Shown here piece by piece: positions 16,860 to 23,758 of a stretch of DNA of 45,890 nt. The stretch is from Prevotellaceae bacterium UBA6858. Lineage in GTDB: Bacteria > Bacteroidota > Bacteroidia > Bacteroidales > Bacteroidaceae. The DNA lies in contig DKDC01000012.1 in the NCBI GenBank assembly GCA_002451695.1, forward strand, positions 1-45,890, given 5' to 3'. The notes beneath the pieces were generated by a model, which was given only the letters and a program-made list of their open reading frames with translations, was not told the DNA's origin and ran no database searches. The position numbers were made by a program, and so were the translations under genes. Position 1 is the stretch's first letter, and the number at the start of each line of letters is the position of its first letter.

Positions 16860-17552
16860 ATGTCTAATTTTGCCGAAAACGTTGTAAAAATGGGATACAG
16901 TTTCAAGGCGGTGCTTTTTGATTTCGACGGCGTGGTGGTTGACACCGAAAGCCAATATACTGTGTTTTGGGACAGGATAAACAGGGATTATTTGCCGGAG
17001 GTTGAAAATTTTGCGCTGAAGCTGAAAGGAAACACGCTTGCGGAGGTGTTTGACAAATATTTCCCTTCGGAGGAAACGAGGGCGGAGATAAGAAAAAAAC
17101 TCAACGGCTTTCAGCGCACGATGACTTACCCGGACATTCCGGGGGTGGTGGAGTTTGTGAAAAATTTGAGGGCGGCAGGAGTAAAAACCGCCGTGGCTAC
17201 AAGTTCCGACCGCGACAAGATGAACTTTGTGTATGAGGCGCGCCCGGAGCTGCGCGATATGTTCGACAAAATCTTCACGGCGGAGGACTACAAGGAGTCG
17301 AAACCTTCGCCCGACTGCTATATTACGGCTGCAAAGTACTTTGGCTTCGCCCCGGAGGAGTGCATTGCCATTGAGGATTCCGTTAACGGTTTGCGGGCCG
17401 CAGCGGCTTCCGGCTCTATGGTAATAGGGCTTACAACTTCCAATCCCGCAGAAGTTGTTGAGAGATACAGCGACGTTGTAATTCCTGACTTTAGCGGCTT
17501 CACTCCGGGGGACGCGGACAAGGTTTTCCGCGACCGCTTTTGCGGTAAATAG
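16860..17552 (+). CDS. HAD-superfamily hydrolase, beta-phosphoglucomutase-like
   Basis: This cytoplasmic HAD phosphatase or phosphomutase has about 230 residues. Motif I is LFDFDGVVVDTES, with both catalytic aspartates. Motif II is in AVATSSDRDKM, the motif III lysine is in KESKPSPDCY, and motif IV is AIEDSVNGLRAA. The alpha-helical cap lies between motif I and II. The DGVVVDTES start and cap size match the PgmB/YcjU group, which includes beta-phosphoglucomutases and sugar-phosphate phosphatases. The divergent GH3 gene would fit a role in sugar use, but that is inference. The start may be ATG 16860 or 16890 (MGYSFKAVLFDFDG); upstream in-frame ATGs fall in the GH3 promoter. Confidence 0.85.
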   Translation: MSNFAENVVKMGYSFKAVLFDFDGVVVDTESQYTVFWDRINRDYLPEVENFALKLKGNTLAEVFDKYFPSEETRAEIRKKLNGFQRTMTYPDIPGVVEFVKNLRAAGVKTAVATSSDRDKMNFVYEARPELRDMFDKIFTAEDYKESKPSPDCYITAAKYFGFAPEECIAIEDSVNGLRAAAASGSMVIGLTTSNPAEVVERYSDVVIPDFSGFTPGDADKVFRDRFCGK

Positions 17553-17569
17553 GGAATTTAGTAATTTTG
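17539..17569 (+). promoter_or_regulatory. Promoter of panB
   Basis: TTTG at 17539-17542, a 19-base spacer and TAATTTTG at 17562-17569 form a complete Bacteroidetes promoter. The -33 box lies inside the end of the upstream HAD gene. The leader to panB is about 57 bases. Confidence 0.65.
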
Positions 17570-17633
17570 CACTCCGAAAATAGGGGCTGTGTGTTCTGGA
17601 GAATTTCTGTGCAAGCCCTGAAACAAAGATATT

Positions 17634-18455
17634 ATGGCTGGTTATATGTCAGATGACGTGCGCCCTGTTACAGTGCAGCGCATTCTGAAAATGAAGAGTG
17701 AGGGCAGGAAGATTTCAATGCTTACCTCCTATGACTATACAATGGCAGGCATTGTAGATGCCGCCGGAGTTGACATCATTCTTATAGGAGATTCCGCCTC
17801 GAATGTTATGGCCGGCAATGAAACCACTCTCCCCATTACCGTTGACGAAATGATTTATCACGCCAAGAGCGTGGCGAGGGCGGCAAAGCACGCGCTTGTG
17901 GTTTGCGATATGCCTTTCGGCTCGTATCAGGTGAATGCTGACGAAGCCGTGAGGAACGCCATACGCATAATGAAGGAGAGCGGCTGCGATGCCGTGAAGC
18001 TTGAGGGCGGCAAACGCCTTGTTCCCGCCATAAGCGCAATGGTTGACGCCGGAGTGCCTGTTGTGGGGCATCTTGGGCTTACTCCGCAGAGCATACACAA
18101 GTTCGGCGGCTATGGGCTTAGAGCAAAGGAAGAGGAAGAGGCGGGGCGGCTGGTTGATGACGCAAAGGCGTTGCAGGAGGCCGGTTGCTTTGCCTTGGTG
18201 CTCGAGAAGATTCCCGCCTCCCTTGCAAGCAGGGTTTCCGCGCAGTTGGAAATTCCCGTGATAGGCATAGGTGCGGGAGACGGAGTTGACGGTCAGGTGC
18301 TCGTAGTGCAGGATATGCTTGGCATGAACAAAGGTTTCGCTCCCAAGTTCCTGCGCCGTTACGCCGACCTGCATTCTGCGATTACGGATGCGGTGCAAAG
18401 GTATGTCGCCGATGTGAGGAGCGGGGATTATCCCGGCGAGGAAGAACAATATTGA
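17634..18455 (+). CDS. panB: 3-methyl-2-oxobutanoate hydroxymethyltransferase
   Basis: PanB moves a hydroxymethyl group from methylenetetrahydrofolate to 2-oxoisovalerate, giving ketopantoate, the first step of pantothenate synthesis. The 273 residues contain the family's magnesium and substrate regions: LTSYDYTMAGIVDAAGVD, LIGDSASNVMAG, VVCDMPFGSYQ, VKLEGG, HLGLTPQS and VIGIGAGDGVDGQVLV with the DMLG that follows. The length is normal. It has its own promoter, and an MFS gene follows after 25 bases. Confidence 0.97.
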   Translation: MAGYMSDDVRPVTVQRILKMKSEGRKISMLTSYDYTMAGIVDAAGVDIILIGDSASNVMAGNETTLPITVDEMIYHAKSVARAAKHALVVCDMPFGSYQVNADEAVRNAIRIMKESGCDAVKLEGGKRLVPAISAMVDAGVPVVGHLGLTPQSIHKFGGYGLRAKEEEEAGRLVDDAKALQEAGCFALVLEKIPASLASRVSAQLEIPVIGIGAGDGVDGQVLVVQDMLGMNKGFAPKFLRRYADLHSAITDAVQRYVADVRSGDYPGEEEQY

Positions 18456-18480
18456 CAGGACGAAAATCAGCGGTGGCACT

Positions 18481-19602
18481 ATGAACGGTGTGATGTTCAG
18501 AATTTGTTGCGCCAATTTCCTCTTGATGGCGGCCATTATGATGCAGCTTGCGTCCGTGATGTTCGCGGGGCGTGCCGGGGGTGCTTCCCAATGCCCGCTT
18601 TCCTTTGCAATGGCTGCCTTTTCCGTGGGCTTGTATGTGCTCGGACCGTTGAGCTCATATCTTGTTGCGCGGTTTCAGAGAAAGAATGTTTACGAAGTTT
18701 CGCTGCTTGCCTTGGCGGCGGTTTCCGGTATAATGTATTTCAGCCGTGATGTCGTGTCGGTGGCGCTGGTGCGTTTTCTCGAGGGTGCGGTGTGCGGCTT
18801 GGCGCAGGTTTCCTTGGGAAGCACGCTGCTGAACGACCTTACGGTTTCGGAACGGCGCACGCTTTCGGACTACTATTTTGCTTGGTCGGCAATTCTTGCA
18901 ATGCCTGCGGGCATGGCCGCCGCTTATTATGCAATGCCTGTTGCCGGTTTTGACGCTGTGTTGCTTGCAAGCGTGCTGATGATGCTGCTTTCGGCGTTTG
19001 TCGTCATGAGGATAAGGGTTCCTTTCCGTGCGCCGATAAACGTGAAGCTGTTCAGTTGCGACCGTTTTTGGCAGAAAAACGACTTGCTTCCGTTTATAAA
19101 CCTGCTGCTTCTTTCCACCACGTTCGGGATGTTCATTGCAGCCAACCGCCAGCCGCTGATGTTTGCCTTTGCGGCGTTGGGCGTGCTGGCAGCCTATCCG
19201 TTGCGTAAAATGGTCTTCACCGATGCCGATGTGCGTGCCGAGATAGTTACGGGAATGATACTCGTGCTTGCCGCACTGCTCATACCTTTTGCCACCTCTT
19301 CGGCGGCTTCGCTTCATGCTGCGGCGTTGCTGTTCGGTGCGGGCATTGGGTTGAGTTCCTCGCGCTTTTTGCTGTATTTCTTGAAGATGACGGGGCATTG
19401 CCAGCGCGGCACGGCCCAAAACACCTATATGCTTTCGCGTGAATGCGGGTATGCCGCCGGGTTTGTATGCGCCTTTTTTGTTCCGCATCCTGCCGTGATA
19501 GCCATTCCTGTGGCGGTGTTTTCAATGGCTTTTTATCTGGCTGTAACGCATCCGTGGTTTTTGAAGCACAACGACAGGTATTTCAAATTCCGCGAGGTTT
19601 GA
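18481..19602 (+). CDS. MFS-type membrane transporter, substrate unknown
   Basis: This 373-residue protein has about ten to twelve hydrophobic segments. A loop between helices 2 and 3 (SSYLVARFQRKNVYEVSLLALA) stands in the place of the MFS signature, and a cytoplasmic loop around residues 175-200 (RIRVPFRAPINVKLFSCDRFWQKND) separates the two halves. It resembles the shorter MFS proteins of Bacteroidetes, but I cannot assign a substrate. It starts 25 bases after panB and probably shares its promoter. A role in pantothenate or precursor transport is possible from position alone. Repeat copy 3 follows 25 bases after the stop. Confidence 0.72.
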   Translation: MNGVMFRICCANFLLMAAIMMQLASVMFAGRAGGASQCPLSFAMAAFSVGLYVLGPLSSYLVARFQRKNVYEVSLLALAAVSGIMYFSRDVVSVALVRFLEGAVCGLAQVSLGSTLLNDLTVSERRTLSDYYFAWSAILAMPAGMAAAYYAMPVAGFDAVLLASVLMMLLSAFVVMRIRVPFRAPINVKLFSCDRFWQKNDLLPFINLLLLSTTFGMFIAANRQPLMFAFAALGVLAAYPLRKMVFTDADVRAEIVTGMILVLAALLIPFATSSAASLHAAALLFGAGIGLSSSRFLLYFLKMTGHCQRGTAQNTYMLSRECGYAAGFVCAFFVPHPAVIAIPVAVFSMAFYLAVTHPWFLKHNDRYFKFREV

Positions 19603-19627
19603 CGCCGCGCTTTCCCTTTACTGCGAA

Positions 19628-19711
19628 AACTACATAGGACACGGCAAAAACTATGTCTGATGTAGGAAAAATTATGTCTGATATAATTCAAATTACATCA
19701 GACCTTTTTTC
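19628..19711 (-). repeat. Tetra-palindrome element, copy 3
   Basis: Palindromes are centred at 19637, 19658, 19679 and 19700, exactly 21 bp apart. The minus-strand reading starts GCGAAAAAAGGTCTGATGTA, the same as copies 4 and 7. The spacer next to that first palindrome is the TTTGAA type shared with copies 7 and 8. It lies between the MFS gene and the phosphate transporter promoter. Confidence 0.9.
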
Positions 19712-19855
19712 GCATCTTACCAACTTGTTGGAAAACATATACTTAAAGAAAAATTGCCGGTTTGCATAATTTCCTGTTTTTCAAACTTTTGCAAAAACCA
19801 CTTCCGTTTTGTGCTTTATGGCGCGTTGGCGCGGTTTGGCGTAGTCCGCCCCGGC

Positions 19856-19911
19856 TTAACATCATCTTAACATTATTGTAACCGCAGGCTAACACTGTGG
19901 GAGTAATTTTG
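19856..19911 (+). promoter_or_regulatory. Pho-box-like direct repeats and promoter of the phosphate transporter
   Basis: Four hexamers lie in register every 11 bases: TTAACA (19856), TTAACA (19867), GTAACC (19878) and CTAACA (19889). A TAATTTTG -7 box follows at 19904-19911. Arrays of TTAACA-like sites with 11-bp period, placed over the -33 region, are how PhoP/PhoB response regulators bind in other bacteria. Control by phosphate starvation is therefore likely. The transporter ATG is at 19941. Confidence 0.7.
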
Positions 19912-19940
19912 CTTCGGATTATAAAGCAGAATTATATTTT

Positions 19941-22211
19941 ATGGAAAGTATCTACTTGGCATTGGTGGTGTTGCTGTTCTTGCTTGCAGCCTCAGACTTG
20001 TGGGTGGGAGTGAGCAATGACGCGGTTAATTTCATGAACTCGGCAATAGGCTCAAAGGCAGCCAAGTTCCGCACTATCGTGGTGATTGCCGCCCTTGGCA
20101 TTCTTTGCGGGGCTATAATGAGCAACGGAATGATGGATATAGCCCGCCATGGCGTGTTCAAGCCCGATCTTTTCACGTTCAACGAGGTGATGACGATTTT
20201 TATTGCGGTAATGGTAACGGACATCGTTTTGCTTGACGTGTTCAACTCGTTCGGAATGCCCACGTCAACAACGGTTTCAATGGTGTTTGAGCTTCTCGGC
20301 GCATCGTTTGCCCTTGCCATGATAAAGACGTGGGGCGCTCCCGGCACAAGCTTCGGGGACTACATAAATTCCGGGCAGGCGTTGGGAATGATAACCGCCA
20401 TTTTCATATCGGTGGGGATTGCGTTTGCGTTCGGAACGCTGATAATGTACATAACGAGACTTATTTTCACGTTCAAGTACAAGGTTCGCATGAAGTTCAA
20501 AATCGGGATTTTTGGCGGGCTTGCGGTTACTGCCATAATGTATTTCATGCTTTTCAAGGGTGTGAAGAACCTTTCGTTCATGACACCTGAGACCAAAAAT
20601 TTCATAGACGGCAACATTTGGGCTATACTTATAGTCTGCTTTGTGGTATTGAGCGTGGTTATGCAGGTGCTGCATTTCATGAAGGTTAATGTGCTGAGGG
20701 TGGTTGTGCTGTTTGGCACGTTTGCCTTGGCAATGGCTTTTGCCGGCAACGACCTTGTGAACTTTATTGGCGTGCCTTTGGCGGGATATTCTTCTTATGT
20801 GGACTTCACCGGCTCGGGTGCGGGAAATCCCGACACATATATGATGTCGTCGCTGTTGGAGTCGGCAAGGACCCCGATAGGATTTCTTGTTGGCGCGGGG
20901 ATTATAATGGCCATGACATTGGCTCTGTCGAAAAAGGCAAGGCGAGTTACCGAAACCGAGGTGAACCTTTCGCGTCAGGATGCCGGCAACGAAATGTTCG
21001 GCTCGTCAAGGGTGGCGAGGAGTCTTGTGCGAATGGCAAGTTCGGCAGGGAACGCCATATTGAGGATAACTCCCGAGAAAGCGCAGAAGTTTGTTGAAAG
21101 CCGCTTCCAGCGTCCTGTGGAGGCCGTAAACGAGAATGCGGCGGCATACGACCTTTTGCGCGCATCGGTGAACCTTGTTGTTTCCGCGCTGCTCATAGCC
21201 CTTGGCACATCGCTCAAGCTTCCGTTGTCAACCACCTATGTTACGTTCATGGTAGCCATGGGTTCTTCGTTCGCCGACAGGGCGTGGGGCAGGGAAAGTG
21301 CCGTGTTCCGCATCACGGGTGTGCTTACCGTGATAGGCGGGTGGTTCATAACGGCCGCCGTGGCGTTCATCTCGTGCTTCACAATCGCCATGATAATGCA
21401 CTACGGGGGCTTTGTGGCGCAGGTGGTCCTGATAACAATTGCGGTGGCTATGCTCATTCATTCAAACATCAATTACGCAAAGCGCAAGAAGGCTGACAAG
21501 GGCGACGCTTTGTTCTACAAGATGCTTTCTTCCACAAACTCCGCAGAAATTGTCAAGATGCTTCAGGAACACGTTGGGAAGAACGTGGCGGAAATCACGG
21601 ACGGTTTCTCAACGTTGCTAATAGATTCGACCGACGGGCTTTTCAATGAAAAACTGCACGCGCTGCGCAAATCGCTCAACAGTGTGAAAAAATACAAGGT
21701 TGTGCTGAAAAGCCTGCGCCGCAGGGAGATTATTTGCCTGAGGAGGGCTGACGTTGCCGTGGCTGTGAAGCTGAGCACGCCGTTTCACCTTCTCCACAAT
21801 GCGCTATTCCAGCTTTATTACAGTTTGCTGCGCATTTGCCGCCCCTCGCTCGAGCACGTTGACAACAACTTCCTGCCGATAGACCCGAACGATGCGGAAG
21901 TGTTCAAGTTCCTGCGTGGCAAGGTGGTGATTCTCATGAACGAAATGGCGGGAAACTTCGCGGAGCTGAACCTTGCTGACGGTGAGGAGATACAAAAGGA
22001 GTGCGCCTCGTTGAAAAGGGAGATTTCCGATTTTAGGGACAAGATGATGGTTGACATACAAACGCAAAACTGCGACATAACCGCAACGACGCTTTTGCTG
22101 CACCTGCTTCAGGAGCTGGAGCAGATACTCCACGAAATCGACCGTCTGATCTACAATATGCGTAAGTTCGCACGGCTCGCAGCGGACACTGCACAGCCCA
22201 AACCGCTTTAG
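19941..22211 (+). CDS. PiT-family inorganic phosphate transporter with C-terminal PhoU-like domain
   Basis: This 756-residue inner-membrane protein takes up inorganic phosphate with a cation. The first part has the duplicated PiT signature: GVSNDAVNFMNSAIGS near the N-terminus, with DVFNSFGMPTSTTVSMV following it, and GNDLVNFIGVPLAG with LKLPLSTTYVTFMVAMGSSFADRAWGRES in the second half. About ten membrane segments end near residue 500. The last 250 residues are soluble and helical (KMLSSTNSAEIVKMLQEHV..., LLHLLQELEQILHEIDRLIYNMRKFA) and look like a PhoU-type regulatory domain joined to the transporter. The fusion suggests direct phosphate control of transport. The upstream Pho-box-like array agrees with phosphate regulation. 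Confidence 0.92.
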   Translation: MESIYLALVVLLFLLAASDLWVGVSNDAVNFMNSAIGSKAAKFRTIVVIAALGILCGAIMSNGMMDIARHGVFKPDLFTFNEVMTIFIAVMVTDIVLLDVFNSFGMPTSTTVSMVFELLGASFALAMIKTWGAPGTSFGDYINSGQALGMITAIFISVGIAFAFGTLIMYITRLIFTFKYKVRMKFKIGIFGGLAVTAIMYFMLFKGVKNLSFMTPETKNFIDGNIWAILIVCFVVLSVVMQVLHFMKVNVLRVVVLFGTFALAMAFAGNDLVNFIGVPLAGYSSYVDFTGSGAGNPDTYMMSSLLESARTPIGFLVGAGIIMAMTLALSKKARRVTETEVNLSRQDAGNEMFGSSRVARSLVRMASSAGNAILRITPEKAQKFVESRFQRPVEAVNENAAAYDLLRASVNLVVSALLIALGTSLKLPLSTTYVTFMVAMGSSFADRAWGRESAVFRITGVLTVIGGWFITAAVAFISCFTIAMIMHYGGFVAQVVLITIAVAMLIHSNINYAKRKKADKGDALFYKMLSSTNSAEIVKMLQEHVGKNVAEITDGFSTLLIDSTDGLFNEKLHALRKSLNSVKKYKVVLKSLRRREIICLRRADVAVAVKLSTPFHLLHNALFQLYYSLLRICRPSLEHVDNNFLPIDPNDAEVFKFLRGKVVILMNEMAGNFAELNLADGEEIQKECASLKREISDFRDKMMVDIQTQNCDITATTLLLHLLQELEQILHEIDRLIYNMRKFARLAADTAQPKPL

Positions 22212-22360
22212 CATTATTGCTCCCTTCAGGGCATATCCGTGCAGCAGAGTTGCTGCCGAGAAACCGTAAGAGTGCCTTTGTTTTTGTAAAGTGTTGGTTT
22301 TTAAAAGGATAGCCGTATAAAGAATATTTGTTGTATCGATTTGTCTTTCAAATGTTTGCA

Positions 22361-22543
22361 AAAGACGAAAAAAGGTCTGATGTAGTCCGGATTATGTCTG
22401 ATATAATTTTTTCTACATCAGACATAATTTTTCCCATGCCCCATGTAGTTTTCAGGGTGTTTGGGAAAATACAGACGATTATTGTTGGGCGATAATTGTA
22501 GGGGCGTGTTGCATACGCCTTGCATACCACCGTCCGGACCGCC
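22361..22543 (+). repeat. Tetra-palindrome element, copy 4, with extended REP-like tail
   Basis: Palindromes are centred at 22378, 22399, 22420 and 22441, exactly 21 bp apart; the last is worn (CATGCCCCATGTA). The left flank GTTTGCAAAAGACGAAAAAA is shared with copies 7 and 8. From 22449 to 22543 the tail aligns with the tail of copy 5 without gaps, and includes GTAGGGGCGTGTTGCATACG, a hairpin-forming REP-like motif. It lies between the convergent phosphate transporter and GT2 genes. Confidence 0.9.
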
Positions 22544-22550
22544 TTGCACA

Positions 22551-22600
22551 AACAACAAGCCCGGCTGCTTATGCAAACAGCCGGGCTTGTTGTTGTTTTC
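22551..22600. terminator. Bidirectional terminator hairpin
   Basis: A perfect 17-bp stem (22551-22567 with 22578-22594) encloses a 10-base loop. The core is AAGCCCGGCTG. A T-rich stretch (GTTTTC) follows on the plus strand, and TTGTTGTTTG on the minus strand. It sits 8 bases past the GT2 stop and most likely ends that gene, but it can also stop read-through from the phosphate transporter. Confidence 0.82.
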
Positions 22601-22608
22601 TTTATGCG

Positions 22609-23499
22609 CTATAGCGAGCAGAGATAGCCCAATTTGTAAAGTTTCAGAACAAACAGCGACGGATTGCTGCTTAGCAGATTTGCACGTTCAATGCGCCCGA
22701 ACAAGCGGTGCCACGTTATCATAAGCCCGTCAAGGTTGAGCCTTTTGAGCCTTAGCGCAACAGCCCCCACGTGCGAGAAGTTCTGGATGTCCCTCCCGAA
22801 ACGGTGGAGGTTGCGCATTGACTGTTCTGTTTTTTCAACGAATTCCCTGTTGGTGTCAAGTCCGTTGTGCACCAGCGGAGAGTCGATGTGCGTGATTTTA
22901 TATCCCCCTTGCTTCAGCCGCAGTCCGAAAATGGTGTCCTCGTATCCGTACCCCTTGCAACTTTCCTCAAAGCGGATGTGCATGAAAACCTCGCGGCGCA
23001 CCATTACGTTGAATGTGGAGAAATGGCTGTAGGGGTTGGCTTTGCGGTACTCCAAAGAGCGTATTTCCGCCGCGCTTTGCTCATATCGGTATCTCAAGGA
23101 AACATCGGGCGAGGGTTGCGTGCCGACGGCCTCAATGCCGCCGCAAACAACGTCAGCCCCTTTTTGGGCCTCCTCGTAGTACTTTTCCAGAAAATCCCCC
23201 CGCGTTACGAGCGCGTCGCAATCGATGAACAGCAAATATTCCCCTTTTGCCTCACGCGCCATATTGTTGCGGTTAGCCGCCCGCCCCATGTTCTTTTCTG
23301 CGGCAAGGAACCTGCAGCCGGGAAGCTCGCACGCCTTTTGCACGCTTTCTATGCCGCGCCCTTTCGATGAAGCGTCATCGCCCACTATGATTTCGTATTC
23401 TTCGCCTTTTGCTTGTTTGAGCCTTTCGCCCTGAAGCTGCAAGGCCTTCACAAGCTCCGAACAGTCATAGTTATATACGGGTATCAGTATTGATAACAT
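22609..23499 (-). CDS. Glycosyltransferase family 2
   Basis: This 296-residue GT-A glycosyltransferase starts with MLSILIPVYNYD, the family 2 nucleotide-binding strand. EYEIIVGDDASSKG gives the first acidic motif, and NMGRAANRNNMAREAKGEYLLFIDCDALV carries the DxD-type metal site (DCD). GYGYEDTIFGLRLKQGGY matches the (Q/R)xxRW-region helix with the ED catalytic pair. No membrane segments are seen, so it is probably cytoplasmic or peripheral. Donor and acceptor are unknown. It stands alone between repeat copy 4 and the divergent glutaminase-like gene. Confidence 0.87.
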   Translation of the reverse strand: MLSILIPVYNYDCSELVKALQLQGERLKQAKGEEYEIIVGDDASSKGRGIESVQKACELPGCRFLAAEKNMGRAANRNNMAREAKGEYLLFIDCDALVTRGDFLEKYYEEAQKGADVVCGGIEAVGTQPSPDVSLRYRYEQSAAEIRSLEYRKANPYSHFSTFNVMVRREVFMHIRFEESCKGYGYEDTIFGLRLKQGGYKITHIDSPLVHNGLDTNREFVEKTEQSMRNLHRFGRDIQNFSHVGAVALRLKRLNLDGLMITWHRLFGRIERANLLSSNPSLFVLKLYKLGYLCSL

Positions 23500-23581
23500 A
23501 TTATATTTCGATTTATGTCTTATTTTCCGGCTTTCTTGTCCGTTTAAGATTAGTGTATGCCCCGGCTTTTTGCCGCGCTAC

Positions 23582-23602
23582 CAAATGTAATGTGCAAATG
23601 TA
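23582..23602 (-). promoter_or_regulatory. Possible tandem -7 boxes for the GT2 gene
   Basis: Two identical TACATTTG boxes (minus strand, 23595-23602 and 23582-23589) match TAnnTTTG and lie 82-103 bases upstream of the GT2 start. No clear -33 box accompanies them. Confidence 0.38.
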
Positions 23603-23642
23603 CAAATTAAAAGGAAAACCTATGTGCTTTTTTCACTTTTGT

Positions 23643-23675
23643 TTTGCGCTTTGTCTTGGGAAATGGTTAATTTTG
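23643..23675 (+). promoter_or_regulatory. Promoter of the glutaminase-like gene
   Basis: TTTG at 23643-23646, a 21-base spacer and TAATTTTG at 23668-23675 form a full promoter. Transcription would start near 23682, leaving a leader of about 77 bases before the ATG at 23759. This argues against the longer in-frame start at 23624. Confidence 0.6.
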
Positions 23676-23758
23676 TGGAGCGTGAGGGCGAGCAAACTTC
23701 CGCCTGTGGCGGTGTGCGCCCTTCTTTCGTGAAATTTCAAAATATCAAACTATATATC

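Noticed and set aside
16755..16955. N-terminal extension of the GH3 protein
   Set aside because: It lies upstream of the signal peptide and crosses the likely -7 box at 16784-16791.
17575..17630. Possible riboswitch in the panB leader
   Set aside because: The leader is only about 57 bases, with one weak imperfect stem (GGGGCTGTG with GCAAGCCC), too little to support a regulatory RNA.
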